A DNA stretch of 64,000 nt from Fusibacter paucivorans (GTDB lineage: Bacteria > Bacillota > Clostridia > Peptostreptococcales > Acidaminobacteraceae): NCBI RefSeq assembly GCF_018390735.1, contig NZ_JAHBCL010000002.1, positions 1 through 64,000 of the forward strand, given 5' to 3'. The position numbers and the translations under genes were made by a program. The notes below the pieces were generated by a model. That model searched no databases and had not been told where the DNA came from. It saw only the letters and a list, made by a program, of their open reading frames with translations. Shown piece after piece: positions 61,067 through 64,000 of this stretch (positions are counted from its first letter, which is position 1; the number at the start of each line of letters is the position of its first letter).

Positions 61067-63550
61067 ATGCAAAATCAGCAGTCAGTCTTAGACCGATCAA
61101 AGATCAACACCGCGCTTAAAGGGGTATATGATTATCCGTTAACCGTTGTCGTAGCCGCAATGGGATACGGTAAGTCGACAGCTATTCGATCTTTTTTAAA
61201 GACCATTGAAACACCGCATTGCTATTTGTCGTTTGAGGGTGATGAATCATCACCGCAGTTTATCTGGAGCATGTTGACACGCCAGCTTACCAAATACAAT
61301 GCACCTCTTGGCGAACAATTTGGGACATTGGGGTTTCCTGCAAATACATCGCAATTTGACAAGATTGTTCAAATATTGGATGAGCACACATTTTCCAGCA
61401 AGGTATTGCTTGTCATTGATGATTATCACTGTTGTCATTCGCCTGCTTTTGACAATTTTGTTTCAAGGCTGGTGAAAATGTCGATAACAGGACTTCATAT
61501 TGTTATTTTGAGCCGGACAATGCCGGATATCAACACAGAAGAATTAAGGCTCAAGGGATACTGCTACCAAGTACCAAGTGAACTCTTTGAACTGGATCCT
61601 GAAGGGATACAGCGTTTTTTTGAGCTTTATGGACATCCGCTTTCTGAAAAACTGGCAAAGGAAGCTTATGAGGCTTCTGAAGGTTGGATTGCCGCCATTT
61701 ATCTTATGTTGCAGGATTATATGCAGACGCATCGTATCCGAACGGGTCTGCATATTGAGCGGCTTATTGAAACCGCTGTGATGCATCGTTATCGCGATGA
61801 AGAAATAAAGCTATTGAAAGCATTGAGTATATTGGATACGATTGCACCAATGCAGGCGAATTTTATGATGGAAGATGCAATGAGTGCTATCACGCTTCAG
61901 CGATTGAGTGAAGGCAATGCCTTTATCCGATATGATGATGAAGCCGATGTCTATCGCATTCACAATATTTTCAACAATTATTTACGGAAATGCCTTGAAC
62001 GCGAGCCGCTGATGCGCTCTATAGAAGCGCTTTACCGGAGAGCCGGTACATGGTGTATGGAGGCATCCGATATACTGACGGGTCTTACTTATCTTTCTAA
62101 GGCAAAGGCCTATGATTTGATTCTAAAAGAGTTTGAAAAAGTTCATATCACAAAAGTAATTGACAATAATCCAGACTTTATCATGTCTGTCTTCAAAAAA
62201 ATTCCGGAAGATGTTCGTTTTCGTTACCCGATTGCCTATTTGAGTTATATTGGTTTTTATGTAACCAATATTGATGTGGCTTCAGGTGAGCGCATGCTCC
62301 AAGAAGTGGAAAATAATTTGATTGGCACAGAGCGCGTTTCTCAGGATCTGGAAGATCGAATATTTGGTGAAATTGAATTGATCCGCGGATACATGCAGTT
62401 TAACGATGTCAGAAAGATGTATGAATATTTTAAGCGTGCCTCACTGATGATGGGTGGCAAATCGGTGGTGACGAACCAAAATAAAATTATTACCTTTGGA
62501 TCACCGCATTTTTTATATATGTATTATCAGAAAGCGGGCGGTTTTAAATCAGCGGAACGTTGGCTTTCAAAGATGTTTCCATATTATACCGAAATGGCAG
62601 GGGGATGCGGCAAGGGGATTGAAGAAGAGATGAAAGCTGAGATTCATCTTGAGTGCGGCATGATTGATGAGGCGGAAAATTATGCTCAGAAATCAATTTA
62701 CAAGGCAGAGACATTGCAACAGGTGTCCGTTGTGCTTTGTGACCGCTTTATTCTCGCAAGGGCGGCGCTGGCACGCGGCAATATGGAGAAGGCACTTGAG
62801 ATTATAGATGATCTCGGCATTGAAATTGAAATGTGCAACAGTCCCATTCTCACCAGTGCACATGATTTAGTCATGGGGTACATTGGCGGCATTCTTTGCA
62901 ATGGTGTTTATTTTTCTAATTGGCTGAAAGCAGGAGATTTGGAAAGCAGTGACGTCTTATACCAAGGTGCCGGGTTTGCTTATATCGTATATGGCAAGTA
63001 TCTGCTCTTTTTAGAGGATTATATTAAACTAGAAGTTGTCTGTGAGGATATGCGCAGCGCTTTTGATATTTATCACAATATGTTGGGCTATCTGCATATG
63101 TACCTGATGTCAGCTATTGCAAAGTTTCAAATGGGTGAGCTCGCAGCTTCTGAGCTATCGCTGCAGCGAGCTGTTGAGATCGGCATGGCAGATCAACTGA
63201 CGCTGGTGTTTGCAGAATACAGTAAATATTTGCATCCGCTGTTTCAAGCGTTTAAATTTTCCAATGAACAGCAAACGTTTGTCGATAAGCTTACGTCTGT
63301 CATGAAACAGTATGCGATACAGCTTTATACTAAGACGTATCCCGACGATATAAAGCCGAAACTCACAACACGTGAAAAAGAAATTTTAAAGCATATCGTC
63401 AGCGGCAAAATCAATCGCGATATTGCGAAAGCGCTGTTTATTGCAGAAGTAACTGTTCGTAAAAATATTACTTCCATTTATCGTAAACTGGAAGTAAACG
63501 GCCGTGCAGCTGCGGTGAAGAAGGCACTTGAAATGCACTTGATCGAATAA
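61067..63550 (+). CDS. Large LuxR family (LAL/MalT-like) transcriptional regulator
   Basis: 827 residues. The N-terminal STAND ATPase has Walker A AAMGYGKST near residues 31-39 and VLLVIDDYHCC as Walker B. A helical TPR-like middle follows (residues ~330-750). The LuxR helix-turn-helix is at the C-terminus (LTTREKEILKHIVSGKINRD, VTVRKNITSIYRKL). GGGGGG precedes the ATG, and a TATAAT lies near 60968. LAL regulators are activated by a ligand or partner. Its position between precursor genes and the secretion gene makes it the likely regulator of the locus. Confidence 0.9.
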   Translation: MQNQQSVLDRSKINTALKGVYDYPLTVVVAAMGYGKSTAIRSFLKTIETPHCYLSFEGDESSPQFIWSMLTRQLTKYNAPLGEQFGTLGFPANTSQFDKIVQILDEHTFSSKVLLVIDDYHCCHSPAFDNFVSRLVKMSITGLHIVILSRTMPDINTEELRLKGYCYQVPSELFELDPEGIQRFFELYGHPLSEKLAKEAYEASEGWIAAIYLMLQDYMQTHRIRTGLHIERLIETAVMHRYRDEEIKLLKALSILDTIAPMQANFMMEDAMSAITLQRLSEGNAFIRYDDEADVYRIHNIFNNYLRKCLEREPLMRSIEALYRRAGTWCMEASDILTGLTYLSKAKAYDLILKEFEKVHITKVIDNNPDFIMSVFKKIPEDVRFRYPIAYLSYIGFYVTNIDVASGERMLQEVENNLIGTERVSQDLEDRIFGEIELIRGYMQFNDVRKMYEYFKRASLMMGGKSVVTNQNKIITFGSPHFLYMYYQKAGGFKSAERWLSKMFPYYTEMAGGCGKGIEEEMKAEIHLECGMIDEAENYAQKSIYKAETLQQVSVVLCDRFILARAALARGNMEKALEIIDDLGIEIEMCNSPILTSAHDLVMGYIGGILCNGVYFSNWLKAGDLESSDVLYQGAGFAYIVYGKYLLFLEDYIKLEVVCEDMRSAFDIYHNMLGYLHMYLMSAIAKFQMGELAASELSLQRAVEIGMADQLTLVFAEYSKYLHPLFQAFKFSNEQQTFVDKLTSVMKQYAIQLYTKTYPDDIKPKLTTREKEILKHIVSGKINRDIAKALFIAEVTVRKNITSIYRKLEVNGRAAAVKKALEMHLIE

Positions 63551-63624
63551 ATGCTGAGATCAGCAAATGCTCTATCGCGTGATCGTTAACAATTGAAAAG
63601 TATCTTATGCGATAATTACACGCT

Positions 63625-63661
63625 AAAAAAAACTCTGTTATGATGAAAACAGAGTTTTTTG
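63625..63661 (+). terminator. Rho-independent terminator
   Basis: AAAAAAACTCTGT pairs with ACAGAGTTTTTT. It ends the luxR-type transcript; the next gene begins shortly after. Confidence 0.88.
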
Positions 63662-63697
63662 TTATGTCAATTAAACCATGAAATGGAAGCGATAAGA

Positions 63698-63931
63698 ATG
63701 ACGAAAATTATTGAACTAATGCCAAAAGATGACTTTACACTTTACATTGAATTAAGCAATCATCATAAAATTATATATGATATCAAACCAAGACTGCACA
63801 CCATTCGGTTTATGATGCTAAGGGATCTGGAACTTTTTCGAAAAGCGAGAATCGAAAACGGCAATACCGTCGTATGGGATGCACAGTGTCAGCTAACCAT
63901 TGATGAAATTATGACACAAATAAAGCGATAG
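63698..63931 (+). CDS. DUF2442 family protein
   Basis: 77 residues. Typical of DUF2442: IIELMPKDDFTLYIEL, NHHKIIYDIKP, FRKARIENGNTVVWD and a final LTIDEIMTQ. The ATG at 63698 has GGAAGCG upstream. Family members are small proteins of unknown role, often in toxin-antitoxin or mobile contexts. Here it precedes the secretion gene by 12 bp. Confidence 0.75.
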   Translation: MTKIIELMPKDDFTLYIELSNHHKIIYDIKPRLHTIRFMMLRDLELFRKARIENGNTVVWDAQCQLTIDEIMTQIKR

Positions 63932-63943
63932 GAGGTGTTGCTA

Positions 63944-64000
63944 TGTCAAATACCATTTTTCGAAAGAATTCTTTAGATCAAATTTCTTCACCGGAGCACC
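63944..64000 (+). CDS. NHLM-type HlyD secretion protein, N-terminus (cut by window edge)
   Basis: AGGAGGTG stands just before the ATG. Only 19 codons are visible: MSNTIFRKNSLDQISSPEH. The FRKxxLxxISSPEH pattern is like the start of membrane-fusion (HlyD-type) proteins of NHLM bacteriocin export systems, which carry Nif11/nitrile-hydratase-leader peptides out of the cell. The assignment rests on 19 residues and the context of three such precursors. Confidence 0.6.

Overview
The window reads as a piece of a chromosome from a low- to moderate-GC Gram-positive anaerobe of the Clostridia type. Support: strong AGGAGG-type ribosome binding sites and sigma-A promoters; many flavodoxin/ferredoxin proteins (two flavodoxin-ferredoxin fusions, three FMN-reductase-like proteins); a radical-SAM maturase of the tungsten aldehyde oxidoreductase type; Firmicutes-style fadN/fadA; a nadABC operon; and RRNPP-type peptide signalling. 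No rRNA or tRNA was recognised. The species cannot be named from the sequence.

Layout. 1-344: the 3' end of a group II intron (maturase C-terminus plus domains V/VI). 609-3806: a three-gene operon of a short-chain dehydrogenase, an unknown protein and a GcvT-like folate enzyme. 3914-10658: a MerR regulator and a MerR-type regulon (Ala/Glu-repeat lipoprotein, DUF3737 beta-helix protein, PatB-like C-S lyase, cupin, carboxymuconolactone-decarboxylase protein, cyclophilin-like protein, iron alcohol dehydrogenase). Two matching promoter/operators with the stretched 19-bp spacer of MerR-controlled promoters lie in it. 10749-23432: miscellaneous genes (QueG-like protein, LysR, lipoprotein, Rrf2 with its operator, VanW, GNAT, flavoproteins, AraC-GyrI, C45 acyltransferase). 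23635-26751: nadABC. 26943-29679: an RRNPP-type HTH/TPR regulator divergent from a 48-aa secreted-peptide gene across a perfect 24-bp palindrome, then an MFS transporter. 29978-36775: fructosamine (fructoselysine-type) catabolism in two operons, each with the same GntR-type operator just upstream of the -35 box. 37070-45002: a DeoR regulator and a Ugp-like ABC importer operon with a PHP phosphoesterase and a HAD phosphatase. 45591-53682: a sigma-54-controlled beta-oxidation/CoA-transferase cluster ending with its likely enhancer-binding regulator. 55071-56691: an Lsa-type ABC-F protein behind a leader with a stalling-peptide candidate. 56831-58280 (minus): the W-cofactor radical-SAM maturase behind a Moco/Tuco-like riboswitch.

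The most novel region is 58452 to the right edge: three small precursor peptides with Nif11-type leaders and GG cleavage sites, a PoyD-like radical-SAM peptide epimerase, a large LuxR-family (LAL) regulator, a DUF2442 protein, and the first codons of an NHLM-type HlyD secretion protein. Together these look like a RiPP locus for short, very hydrophobic, D-amino-acid-containing peptides. A second candidate novelty is the RRNPP regulator/peptide pair at 26943-28190. Function calls are from sequence motifs read by eye; no database search was run.
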